Shown here: positions 23,019-33,900 of the stretch, in pieces
Position numbering within the stretch: the first letter of the stretch is position 1
Layout of the letters: each line of letters begins with the position of its first letter
NCBI GenBank assembly: GCA_001655205.1
Contig: LPNZ01009306.1
Span: 1-64,000, forward strand
Direction: 5' to 3'
DNA: 64,000 bases
Origin: Lenisia limosa
Lineage: Eukaryota; Breviatea
Position numbers and translations under genes: made by a program
The notes under the pieces: model-generated
The model's database searches: none
The model's input: the letters and a program-made list of their open reading frames with translations, nothing else
What the model was told of the DNA's origin: nothing

Positions 23019-24772
23019 CTACTCAGCAACTTTCCAACCATCGTCTACTTCCTTTTGGGAGAGAACCTGCTGTATTAAAAAAAATGTAATTCTCCAGAAC
23101 AAGCAATGAATGCTACAATTATCCATCAAACAAACCGGAGCAACAATTTCGTCACTATGCTGTTTTAAGGCAACCTTCTTCAAATCCTCTTGGAATTGGT
23201 CTCTTAAGTTAGACAGTTCTACAAAGTCATCAACAATACCGAGTACTTCGAAAAAAACTACCATTATCAATCCCCTCAAACGGCTGTCCTCCTTTTGGTT
23301 GACCTGGAATTTGTAGAAGTCGTCAAGATACATGGGGGTGCGTTTCTTCTTCTTCCATCCAAAGCGCTTGGCTCTCTTTTCTTTGTAATCTTCTAAGGTG
23401 AAGGACTTCTAAAATTGATCAGCACAACTAAATAGAAATCTTAGAGGTTATGCGAAAAAAAACTTTGTCCTGTAAACTTTATGCTGTAAACCGTGTGCAA
23501 GTTTCTTTTGGAAAGTTTTCTGCTGGTATTGGAGTTTAGGTTATGCGGATTGTTTCCCCAACTCTGGACCATTTATACACATAATGTTGTTTCTGGATAC
23601 AAGATGAAAATTAATTTTCCGCAAATAAAGACTTGTAAGAAGAGGAGAATAGATATTTTGACAGAGGAAGAACACTTGGAGATGCGGATGTCTTTTCTAA
23701 ATCCCCTTATTGTTTCTTCAACCAGGCATTATTTTGCATGGTTTTTCTAAATTTTTCGTGTGGTCATTTNNNNNNNNNNNNNNNNNNNNNNNNNNNNNNN
23801 NNNNNNNNNNNNNNNNNNNNNNNNNNNNNNNNNNNNNNNNNNNNNNNNNNNNNNNNNNNNNNNNNNATGACATTGTGATTAAAAAAATACTCGAAAAATA
23901 AAAATATAAAAAAAGGGGGCAAGGCCATTTTCAACCAAGCGAACCTTCTTTTTCTTCGCCTCGGCTTGGCTGATTAAACTGTCAATGGCTTCGACATCAG
24001 CTTGGTTTGCTGACACACCTGATGAGTCAATAAAGCCATCTCAAGACTAATACAGTCAAGAAATCCTTGATAGGGAAAGCATCTTACGAACCAAATAGCA
24101 CCCACCCTTGAAAAAACACAATAATTCGTTTCAGGCAATTTCTGAATAACAATAATATTTTTGTATAGCAGTTTAATAATATGCACCCCTGTATGTCCCG
24201 GCTTAGTTTTTCTCCCCAAACTTTCCGACACCGGTCCATCTGTTGGCTTTCTCTTCAGTCGGGCAATCTTGTCTAAAGAGGGTGATGTCACAAGAGGGTG
24301 TGCCTACTCTCTGAGCCAAGATATCTGTCCTTCAAAAGGATAGCATGATTCTGAGCCTTTCCGGTCTTTGCAACATCGATAAGCTGGAACACATCTTGGG
24401 AAGACCTATAAATGACACGGGCATAGCCATTAGCTCCAGTGGTTCCCGCACGCGCCGTCAGTGTTGAGAATGACCCAACTTCAGCGCTGACCACCTGAGT
24501 ATGTTACTACTCCCTTTATCGAAGAATTGTTCATTTTGACAGCCACAATGTAACTGATCTAAACCCCGCTTCCCTCCCCCCACTGATCCAAACTGAGAAA
24601 AGAAGCTCTTCACTCCATTTTCTGGAGTGTAGGGGGGGCAATTGGTAACGAAAAGAGCGCAAAGTGGCGTTCCAGAATCGTTTTTCTTCTTCAAAACCTT
24701 TGATTTGATGTAGAGATAGCGATGAAATGGGGAGTTTGGAGTTGTGAGAGCAAGCTCGATGCTGTCCTCCAT
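23019..24772 (-). CDS. RRP7A: Ribosomal RNA-processing protein 7 (RRP7)
   Basis: Nucleolar factor of the small-subunit processome (UTP-C/CURI related in yeast) needed for 18S rRNA maturation. Starts MEDSIELALTTPNSPFHRYL. The RRM-like part reads LCALFVTNCPPYTPENGVKS, corresponding to LFVxNVPPYCxxEsl, and later GYARVIYRSSQDVFQLID. A Lys-rich linker follows (EAIDSLISQAEAKKKK). The family's diagnostic C-terminal helix is EDYKEKRAKRFGWKKKKR, LDDFYKFQVNQKEDSQLSNL, RDQFQEDLKKVALKQ, matching NFYRFQxREKKxxxLxxLRxKFEEDKxKI. Stop TAG. Two exon joins near 23150-23230 were checked in frame. An intron between about 23413 and 23935 holds an N-gap (23770-23866) and one copy of a dispersed repeat. Divergent from B9D1. 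Confidence 0.87.
23443..23713 (+). repeat. Dispersed repeat, copy A
   Basis: About 270 bp starting agaggttatgcgaaaaaa and ending ctaaatccccttattgt, within an RRP7 intron. A diverged copy with the same order of motifs (atgcggattg/atgcgaagac, ttccgcaaataaagactt, agaggagaatagatattttg) is at 51574-51834. No terminal inverted repeats are evident. Confidence 0.8.
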
Positions 24773-24945
24773 GTTTAGATAAATTTAATATTTATATTTC
24801 TGCAATTTACTAAGGTATATGGGCTAGAAAAAGGGAAAAAAACTTGGAGGGACAATTTCCTCATAATACTATTCCGGCGGCGAGTTATGTCAGTGGAGTT
24901 TTTAATATATTTTTTTCAGCCTTTTTGTGCGCTGATTACGAGTAA

Positions 24946-26232
24946 ATGGTACAAGATAAACCGTCACACTTTTATGTGCTGGCAAATGGTCAGATTGAAG
25001 GAGCAGAGGTGAGTAGTCCTACTGTTTATAACATTTTCCTCACCTTTTCAGTTTGAAGGTGCAGAAAACCTCTTTTGCAAGTTCATATTCACCCATGGAC
25101 CGGATTGGAGCGTCATGCATGTTGGCTAACGGTTTCCATATCTCACCTCTCACCTCTTATTTGTTAGTAAAGTGTTCTCACTGCTTCAGGGAGTTGAACA
25201 GGGGGTCACACAAATTGCTGATCGAATGACGACTGGAGATCCAATATTCACATGGAACTTCCCAATTGATGTTTCTTTCAAAGTGTGGCGATGTATAATC
25301 TTCTTCTCCAACGATGTTTCTAACCATTAGACAACAAACGTATACGGATGGCCACAACTTGTAATGGCAGTGTATGGTGTTGACTCGTTTGGCCATGATG
25401 TAATAAGAGGGTAGGATGGGCTTCAATCAAAGTGTTCAGAAATTCGGCAAGCTACGTTTTATAAACTATATTTTCTTGTTTAAAAAAATAACAAGTTGGC
25501 TCTCTTTTTTCATTCTGTTTAAATAATATTACAAAAGGATCAGAAGTTTATTCTATTTGTTTCCACGAAAATGTGGTCAGGAAGAGAGTAGTCGTGATAA
25601 CAGGAAAACAGACTTTTTAATTTTATGAGATGATGCCCAAATTTTACATTTATATATAATCTTCTCTTTTTTCCTTTTTTGAAGATTATATTACATCAAA
25701 TTATACCTTATGAAAAAGCCAGTGGATTCAGCTAGTGAACATTTCAGTTATGCATCAATGACACTCCCACTTGTTGGCGGGCGATATAAAAGGGAAGTCA
25801 GGTAAGCATTGCGGCTATTCAACGACTATCCCACTCCGTTTTCTATATAATTGATCATGCAGACTCTTTGTTCCAGACAGCTCTTCTCGCCTGCAACGAA
25901 TGATTGGCTGGATGACAGGAATGCGACCGGAGTTCATTGACACCGTGTTTCCTGCAAAGAGCGAAGGCCGAGACGGTGAGTTCATCTTAGATGACAAGAT
26001 CCCTTTGAAGGAGCAAATACTTGATATTCAGAGGGCAAATTGACCGTTTAGTTGTTCGCACACACTCTAACGGTGTGGTGACAGTTACTATTGAGGTTGT
26101 CACGAGGCATATGAAGGACTGCGGATATTCAACGGTTTGTTTCAACAATTTGGAGTACGTATTACCCAACGCTGAATTATCATCTGATTGTTTCAGTCTC
26201 AGGGTGCATCATTGCAAACTCTTCGCATTTAG
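24946..26232 (+). CDS. B9D1: B9 domain-containing protein 1
   Basis: Component of the MKS/B9 module at the ciliary transition zone, where it helps gate membrane protein entry. Starts MVQDKPSHFYVLANGQIEGA. The B9 (C2-like) domain follows: [75 protein letters not shown], then LPLVGGRYKREVRLFVP and SRLQRMIGWMTGMRPEF. It ends VTRHMKDCGYSTSQGASLQT, LRI and TAG. Animal B9D1 reads [21 protein letters not shown] at the same place. Seven or so exons with GT-AG introns; a long AT-rich intron covers about 25415-25750. Its presence implies that the organism builds or built cilia. Confidence 0.93.
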
Positions 26233-26870
26233 GTTCTTTTTTTTTTTGTTGTTGTTGTTTTCACAAGGTAGTCCATCAGGTTCTGTATAGTATTTGTAAG
26301 TTATTATGTAGATTTTTTTTTTGTCGTTATCCATATAACCAAGTTATAAGCACATAGAGTACCATACCGTAAATTTATCTTTCTTCATTTTTTTGCATAC
26401 TGAGGGGGTGATTAATTATTTTTTGTTCAAGCTACTATATATAGTCTTTTTTTATTATATACCCTTCAAAGATGTTTTTGGGTAATATTTTGTTTCACTT
26501 TTTATTTTTGCCTTCAAGAGTTAAGCACTTTTGCCTTTTTAATACATTGTTTGCGTTTTAATTATTTGGTATAGTATACTGGTTTTTACCTACATACTGC
26601 TTTGCTGTTTCCCTCTCTGCCCTTTGAGTTTCAAACTTGGGGTAATAATATTACCTCTTATCCTTTTCTTTCTTTACCAGCCCCTTAAAAATACATCCTA
26701 CATAGTCTATTCTTTTGTAGATATTGGACTGCTGGAATATAACACTGTATTATTTAATATCGTCACTACACAACCAAACTCTAAGAAGTCCAAAGGGGGC
26801 CGGCCATCCTAGAGTGTGAGTGCATATGATTAATTAATCAAGTCATCTTACCTTTTGGAAATTCACCCAG
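26233..26870. other. AT-rich convergent intergenic region
   Basis: Between B9D1 (plus) and the SMP-like gene (minus). Long T runs and AATAAA-like sequence; one open frame at 26624-26812 has intergenic composition and is not called. Confidence 0.5.
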
Positions 26871-27222
26871 CTATCTATCAGCTGCACTTTGTGCGCGAGA
26901 GGCAAAACTTCCAGAAGGAATCTGAGTCAATGAGACAAAAGGTATTCAATTGGTATCACTAACATTTCCTCCTGAGTAGTGAGAAGATTGGGTAGACATA
27001 ATACGTCCCTTGTCGCCTTGAGATACATGGCCGTGACCTCCTACCATATATGAGATACAAGATGACAAGATGCATAAAGTGTGTTTTATTGAGACTGTGG
27101 CCCAGTTACCTCCGCTTTTGGCACCACCACCGCCACTCTTTCTGCCTCCTCCACCTTTACCCCCACTGCCGCTTCCTCCTCTGAAAGAATAAGAAAATTA
27201 GCCTCACCCACCCTTTTCCCAT
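26871..27222 (-). CDS. Small glycine-rich protein with SMP/LEA5-like C-terminus
   Basis: Predicted protein of about 68 residues from four exons. It starts MGKGGGSGSGGKGGGG, a Gly/Lys/Ser tract, followed by VSQGDKGRIMSTQSSHYSGG and IPSGSFASRAQSAADR before TAG. The second half resembles the seed maturation protein (SMP/LEA) motif, usually of the form MTxxDAxRIQSxxAxxxGG then xGsFAsRAQSAA. LEA/SMP proteins are hydrophilic desiccation or stress protectants. All three junctions keep frame (donors GTGGGT, GTAACT, GTTAGT). It is divergent from the PTB-like gene 389 bp away. The function is inferred from motif similarity only. Confidence 0.7.
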
Positions 27223-27611
27223 TGAATTGACTTTGAAAAAAAAAAGCAAAAATCTGTCAATCTGAATTTAGCTACTGCCTCAGAAAATGTAGTTTACTGC
27301 TTTTATAAGCTCATTCTCTGCATTTTCCGTTCTTCTGCATTTTCCGCTTTGTCCGCTTGTCCGTTTTCGATACCATATAAGGCAAGCCACGAGGCTGCCA
27401 CGAGGGCAGTTGGTCGGCTCCTATCTTCCATCTATTAATTATTTATTTATGTCTGTGTGTGTTTATTTTACGAGTGGAGCAGCAGCGGAGAGAATGGAGA
27501 ACTAGGTGGGGGGGTGTCCACTCCAGAGAAAGGAACAAAAACAAAATCCAAAAAAACCGATTCCCCCTTTGCACTTTCCCTCCTCTACCTCCTTTGCACT
27601 CACTCTCCACC

Positions 27612-30520
27612 ATGGCACAAACTGCCGTTGATGTCTCCACCCTTGGTATGCAGTTTTTGTCTGAAGCTGATAAAAGCGATTTTATCTGCAGTATTATGGA
27701 AATTTAACCAATTAAATGGATTAGAAGCAGTTTTGGGGAAGGCTCACATTCTTAGGCAACCCCTCCCCTGTCCTGCATGTCCGTGCTCTCCACGACCACT
27801 GCTCTGAGCAGGTATTTCATGAACCTAAGTACAAAATGCTTTTATACTACTCACCTTCTTTAACACAGGATCCCATTTCCGCCTTCTTAACAAGGAAAAG
27901 GCGTAATTAAACAAAAATTAACGACTACAGGAGCTGCGGGCGGCCTTCTCCCACTTTGGAGCGATCAACCAAGTCCTTGTCCTTACCCACAAACGCCAGG
28001 CCCTGATTGAGATGGCCTCAATCCGCGAGGTAGTCGAGAGAAGGATGTTGCTGGCTTTATTTTATTGGGCCTGGGCTAATAATATGTAGGCTACCAGCGC
28101 CATCACTTTCGGAACCGGAAACCCCATCCAAGTTGGTCCTTCTTTCGCACTCATCAATTACTCACGCTCCACCGAGCTGAACAAAACCAACCGTAGGCGG
28201 CTGGAATATCCTCTGGAGTGGCAACATGTGTGCTTGGGATATCCTCTGGAGTGGCAACATGCTTGGTGTTGCTAAGACATTTAGGTCGTGACCAGCCTGC
28301 GGAGTCTGCCGTCCACAACGGCGAGCACACTGTATTCATGACCATCATGGTATGAACAATACCTTGCGTCCTTTCTTTCTTTCTTTTTTTTTTTTTTTCC
28401 CTTGCTTATTGTCCAGAATCCCCTCTACCCTATCACTGTGGACGTGCTGAATACCATTTTCAGTCCCTTCGGCGCAATCAACAGAATCGTCATTTTCCAC
28501 AAGCAAGGCATTCAGGTGAGAGTGGTGGTACATGGTACCGACCGAGTTGCACCAGAGCTGAATGCGGCGATGGGAAAGGATAGTTTAGTGTTCACCTGTT
28601 AGGCTCTGGTTGAGTTTACCAACGCCAACGCTGCGTTACAGTCACAAACCGCACTCAACGGCAAGGACATCTACGACGGATGCTGCACCCTCAAGATCGA
28701 GTTCTCAAAGGTAAAAAGAAGTTGAGTTGCTTCCGACTTATATGCCTACCAGTGCGTTTTCTGAGAATGATTATGGGGCAAAGCAGCATTAGCCATTTCA
28801 AAATGAAGTAGTAGAGCAAAAAAACGATACAAATCAAAAAGCCTCGTAAATATTGACACACATAGAGCTTAAGGTGAATCTATTTTCAAAAATCAATTTT
28901 TTAGATTGACACCCTCAATGTCCGGTTCAACTCTGAACTTACTCGTGATTTCACAGACCCCAGCCTTCCCACCCAGTCTTCCCAGCGTAAGCTTCCTTCC
29001 TGTCCAGTGTGCTTTTGTTGTTTGTAAATAGTTGGCTGACACATCAGACCCCCCTGCCCAGTTTACCCAACATCAACCTCCCCATCATCAACAGGCTCAA
29101 TTTGGCGGATACCAACAGGTTAGTTTGCCTGCCGGTTTTTGAGTTGCATCTTTCAATTTGCATACTTGCGGATTACCGGGTGTGGGTGTTGTTGTCAACC
29201 CAGTCTATTGAATGATGGAAACAGACCCAGTTTTCATAATTCCAGGCTCCCAACGGCCGCCCCTGCGTAATCATGTACAATTTGCCGACCGACCAGAGAC
29301 CTGAACTTGCTACTGAGCTCTACAACCTCATCACCCTCTATGGTGTCGTACAGAAAATCAAGTTCATCCAGAACAAGGTTTGCTGGGGCTGTTTTATTGC
29401 AGTGTCAAAGTCTGGCGGGTGCTCGTGATGGATTCGGATCAAAACAGAATACTCTGGAAATCCTTGTGAAATATATATATAAATGGGTTCCGTCATTGTC
29501 GGAGAAAAATTGTTTGTTAATAATTCTGTAGCCCGGTACGGCTTTGGTCCAATTCGCTGAACAGTCCATGGCTGACAAGTGCATGGAAATGTTAGACAAC
29601 ACTGTCATTGAAGGCGAAGCTATCCTTGTTCACAAGAGCCGCGTTGGGGGGGGGGGGGNNNNNNNNNNNNNNNNNNNNNNNNNNNNNNNNNNNNNNNNNN
29701 NNNNNNNNNNNNNNNNNNNNNNNNNNNNNNNNNNNNNNNNNNNNNNNNNNNNNNNNGCCCTCAGCACCCTGCTATTTCTCTAATTCACTCAGCACCCTGC
29801 TATTTCTGACTCTCGACCCTCTGAGAACGGTGAAACCTCCTTCTATGATACCGTCAGGTGAGCTGTCCGTCTTTGGGATAGGAAATGCCAACCCCAGGGC
29901 AATGGGAAAACGGAGACAATATAGTACAACACTCACCTTCTCATTCTGTAGCTTCGAGTCATACCGCAACTTCCGTCCCGACTTCAAGAACATGTCCAAG
30001 CCCACAAAGGTAGGAACCGCATTGATTTGCCAACCTAACTCCCAGGTTCTTTTCTTCAACAACACTCCCCCTGACACTGACGAGACTTCCTTCCCGAGCT
30101 ACATGGACGAACTTGACCTCCCTCGGTAAGCCAGGAATCCCGCTATGTTGTTTTAATCTTTATGATTTGACCATCTGACCCCTTCAGCCCGACGCACATC
30201 AAAATGCTGCCCAACAACGACCCATCCAAGACCAACCGTCGTGGTCTTATTGAGTTCGCTGACGTCGAAACCGCCACCAAGGTCTGTTGCCCTCAGGACT
30301 GCTGGCCTTTTTTTTGTTTGTGTCTCCCCCCCCCCCCCCNNNNNNNNNNNNNNNNNNNNNNNNNNNNNNNNNNNNNNNNNNNNNNNNNNNNNNNNNNNNN
30401 NNNNNNNNNNNNNNNNNNNNNNNNNNNNNNNNNATGCGTGCTAATAACGCCCGCGTTGGAGAGCGCAACACCCTTCGCCTCGCCTTCTCACGCCACATCC
30501 TCTCAGAAGAGTCTTCATAA
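27612..30520 (+). CDS. PTB/hnRNP L-type RNA-binding protein with four RRMs
   Basis: Nuclear splicing regulator family that binds pyrimidine or CA-rich RNA. Starts MAQTAVDVSTLG after a CCACC context. RRM1: PSPVLHVRALHDHCSEQELR, AAFSHFGAINQVLVLTHKRQ, ALIEMASIRE. RRM2: NPLYPITVDVLNTIFSPFG, INRIVIFHKQGIQALVEF, GKDIYDGCCTLKIEFSK, very like hnRNP L. RRM3: PCVIMYNLPTDQRPEL, LYGVVQKIKFIQNKPGTALV, QFAEQSMADKCMEMLD. RRM4: KVLFFNNTPPDT, PTHIKMLPNNDPSKTNRRGL, IEFADVETATK, with its end (ARVGERNTLRLAFSRHI) after a gap. Gaps at 29659-29756 and 30340-30433 remove parts of introns or exons. A Gln/Pro linker separates RRM2 and RRM3. Ends LSEESS, TAA. Confidence 0.9.
28206..28261. repeat. 23-bp direct repeat, 33 bp apart, in a PTB-like intron
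   Basis: The sequence atatcctctggagtggcaac followed by atg occurs at 28206-28228 and 28239-28261. Both copies fall in the intron between the RRM1 and RRM2 exons (splice joins codons on each side in frame). Confidence 0.9.
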
Positions 30521-30963
30521 TCGTTTTTCTTCCAATCGTTTCTGTTTCATGTATTCTATCGAAATATTCAAGAGGTCTGTGACAGTACTGGGTAGCACAA
30601 CTGTTCTCCAATTCTCTTGAGTGAATCTGTGCACGAATAATTAATAAATGATGATATAACTCCAGGTTGACTCCCAGTTGAGATTGCCAGTTGAACAGGA
30701 CAACACACAATAAGAAATCGGAATGTTCTAGAAGAGAATTTAACAAGGATCATCCATTGTTTTTACCTCAAATCTTTTCCCTAAAAACAGCACCAGCCTC
30801 TCTTGTTTTTCTTCATTGCAACATTTAGTTATTCTCTCATTGCACGCAAATAATACGCCGTTTTGACCCTCCCCTCGTGAGTTCTCCACGCCAACCTCTT
30901 CCATGCCAAGGCCAAGACCGTTGTTGTAAAAGCCGGGCTTTGCCATTGTGATCAACTGGCGTG
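30521..30963. other. Intergenic region between two plus-strand genes
   Basis: Contains the 3' flank of the PTB-like gene and the upstream region of the SPX-EXS-FYVE gene. Nothing coding that I can support. Confidence 0.5.
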
Positions 30964-33900
30964 ATGAAGTTTGAAGGGACGCTTGCGGCGTATTCGTCTC
31001 CAGAATGGCGTTCAGAGTACATTAATTATCCAAAACTGAACCAGCTCACCAAGGTTGCCCCCCCCCCCNNNNNNNNNNNNNNNNNNNNNNNNNNNNNNNN
31101 NNNNNNNNNNNNNNNNNNNTGCTGCTGTGAAGGGAGATGTCTCTTCTTTGTTTTCCGATGGTATGAAGTGAAGTTGTTTACTTATTCTTTAGAATTAAGT
31201 CCACTGCTCCAAGGCTCTCCCCTTCAACAGGTTTGTTGCTACCCAGAAAAAACAGATAGAAAAGATAAAAAGGGTTTATTTGATTACTATTTATGTATTC
31301 GAAATTCACCCTCTCCAGATTTACGATGTGTCTGAAGAGTTTCGAGTGAGCTGTGAGTCTGAGCTTTTCAAGGTTGACTCCTTTTTCCATTTCAAAAGTA
31401 GGCCTTTAAGGCATTCATCATTCATTATTATGTACTTCTCTCGCGTCGATTATGACTGCTTTGTTTGTAACCATTCAAGTTACAAACTTCCTCAAACGGC
31501 AGGAAGTCCTCTTCCACCAACTGGAGAGACTGCAGCAAAAAGAGGAGTGAGAATTGGATCGCTGGCATAACCCCTTCAGAGCAGCGGAATTGAACGCTTG
31601 GGAATTCAACAAGAAATGGAGGAAGTTACGAAAGGCTTTTATTGAACAATACCGAGGAATGGATTTGCTGATGAATTTTGCTACTATGAACCGTGGGTTT
31701 CTTACATCTTGTTTAACAGATTAACTTTATTCAGAATTAGGTTTTGTCAAAATGGTCAAAAAATACTCCAAATTTCTTTCCCATGCACCAGTGGTGTACC
31801 CTGAAATTGCAGAAAACCGTGTACCATCCCTTAATATCACATGCGAACCCGCAGTATGCTTATATTGTAATTCACCCACCCATCTTTGTTATGGTTCGAC
31901 AAATAGACAAGACAACGTGACCAATCATCTACATTTGCATGTGCACCTAACCCCCCCCCTCCGCAGCAGCTCTCACTTCCGAAGGACCGTGACCCTTGGG
32001 TGGAGGCGTTTAGTGACCTTCTCAGAGCCTCGCACGTCTTTTCAACTTACAGTCTTGAGGAAGCTCTCTCAGGAGCAGAAGTGGGTGCCATGATCCGACA
32101 ATTTATTATTACATACGAACCATGGGTAAAAATGTTGTATGTAAAGGATCAGATGAATTTTTCGCTAAACATAGGATATTATATAAAGTTGTAATTATTT
32201 GGACGCGTTACCAAATAGGACGTTATCAATGGCTACTTTGGTGTTGATGAGAAGTTTCGAACGCACCAGCGCAACAGCAAATTCATCCCCCAAAACTCGA
32301 CACTATTCGGCAGTAAGGGCACCGTGCTGCTGACATTGTAGTTATCTGGGTGTTGCTGGTCCTTTCTCTGTTCTTCCTCGTCTTCAACGATTGGTCTCAC
32401 CAGGAATTCCAAGAGAATATGGTAGCCGAGGGTATTGTTTTTAAGATAATTGTGATCATCCAAGCAATGCTATAACCAAGTAGCGATACCATGAGGCCGT
32501 CTATAGGTCATTCCGACCGCTCTTCCTTGGACAGACAATGTTCTTACTTTACGCCCTCAATGTAAGACCCAATATCCAGTGTTCATATTACGTTTCAGGG
32601 CCTGATTTGGACCTCAAAAAAAGTCAACTTTGTATTTATCTTCCAAGTGAGTATATTTACCCTCAGTCAATGGTAACCACCGCAGTTCAACCCTAGAGAC
32701 TACCTTACTCCATACCACATTCTTGAACTTGGCTGTGCAATGATTTCTTTGACTCTTGCCACAATCTATCTTTATCAAAGTGTTATTATTGGACGGATAA
32801 ATCCTCGTGAGTTACCCGAATAACGTAACATTGTAGCTTTTGGTTTCGAACCAACCACATACCCTCTACTTCTCATTGCTCTTCATTTTATTCTTCTTAT
32901 TTTGCCACTCCCAATCCTCCACCACCGCTCCCGCCTTTGGATTATCAAAATTATCACACGGATTGCAATGGCTCCTTTCAGACGGGTGCGTTTCCAGGTT
33001 TGCCGACTTCGGAGCCCTTTTGTTATCTCACACCTTAGGACTTTTGGGTAGCTGATCTCCTCACGTCCTTAACCCAAGCATTTGTTGACATGTTTTTCAT
33101 GACCTGTTTTGCTACCAGTGGACTCTACGCTTCAAATAAGGAGGAATTCCGTAAGCTGTGTGATTCTCTATCACGCCTCCAGCCCAACACAGTGTCTGCA
33201 GCACAAGCCCGAGTAGTTGGCCCTTAGTCCTTATCGGCGGTATGCGTTGCCTTTTTCTTGAGAAATTATGTTGCTGGTGATATCTCTCAAAATAAAGAGT
33301 TACCTTTTCTTCTTCCACGTGTCACATGATAGCTCTTCCCTACATCTGGCGATTCCTCCAATGTCTCAGAAGATATCACGATTCTAAAAAGGTCTGCATT
33401 ATCGTTGCCAATTACTGTATAGGCCTTCCCCCACCTTGTGAATGCGCTGAAATACTCTTCTGGAATTCTTGCTGCCATTTGCACTGCCGGTACGTTGCTG
33501 GAACCCTGGCCACTTTTATTTCGTCCAATGACTGTTGTAGCCTACGCAGCCAACGCAACTCCGGATGGCGATTGGTGGGGGGGGGGGTGCTCCTCCAAGA
33601 GAAGTTGGTTGCAGCAACTGACAATGTCGTAGGGATCGATACCGAGTTGCTTTCCTGCTGTCCAGTATTGTCAAAAGCGCTTTCGTCTACTCCTGGGATA
33701 TCTACATGGATTGGGGTCTTTTCTCAAGGTCAGGCCTTTGTTTATTGACAGACACAGACGACCCAGCCAGTCGCAGTTCGTGTTCTCCGCAAAGTCCATT
33801 TACGTCATCGCATGTTTCACGTTGGCTTCGTCCCTTTTACTTCTTCCAAATGACCATTTAGGAACTTGTTCCTGCGACTGACCTGGCTTGTTGGTATGGC

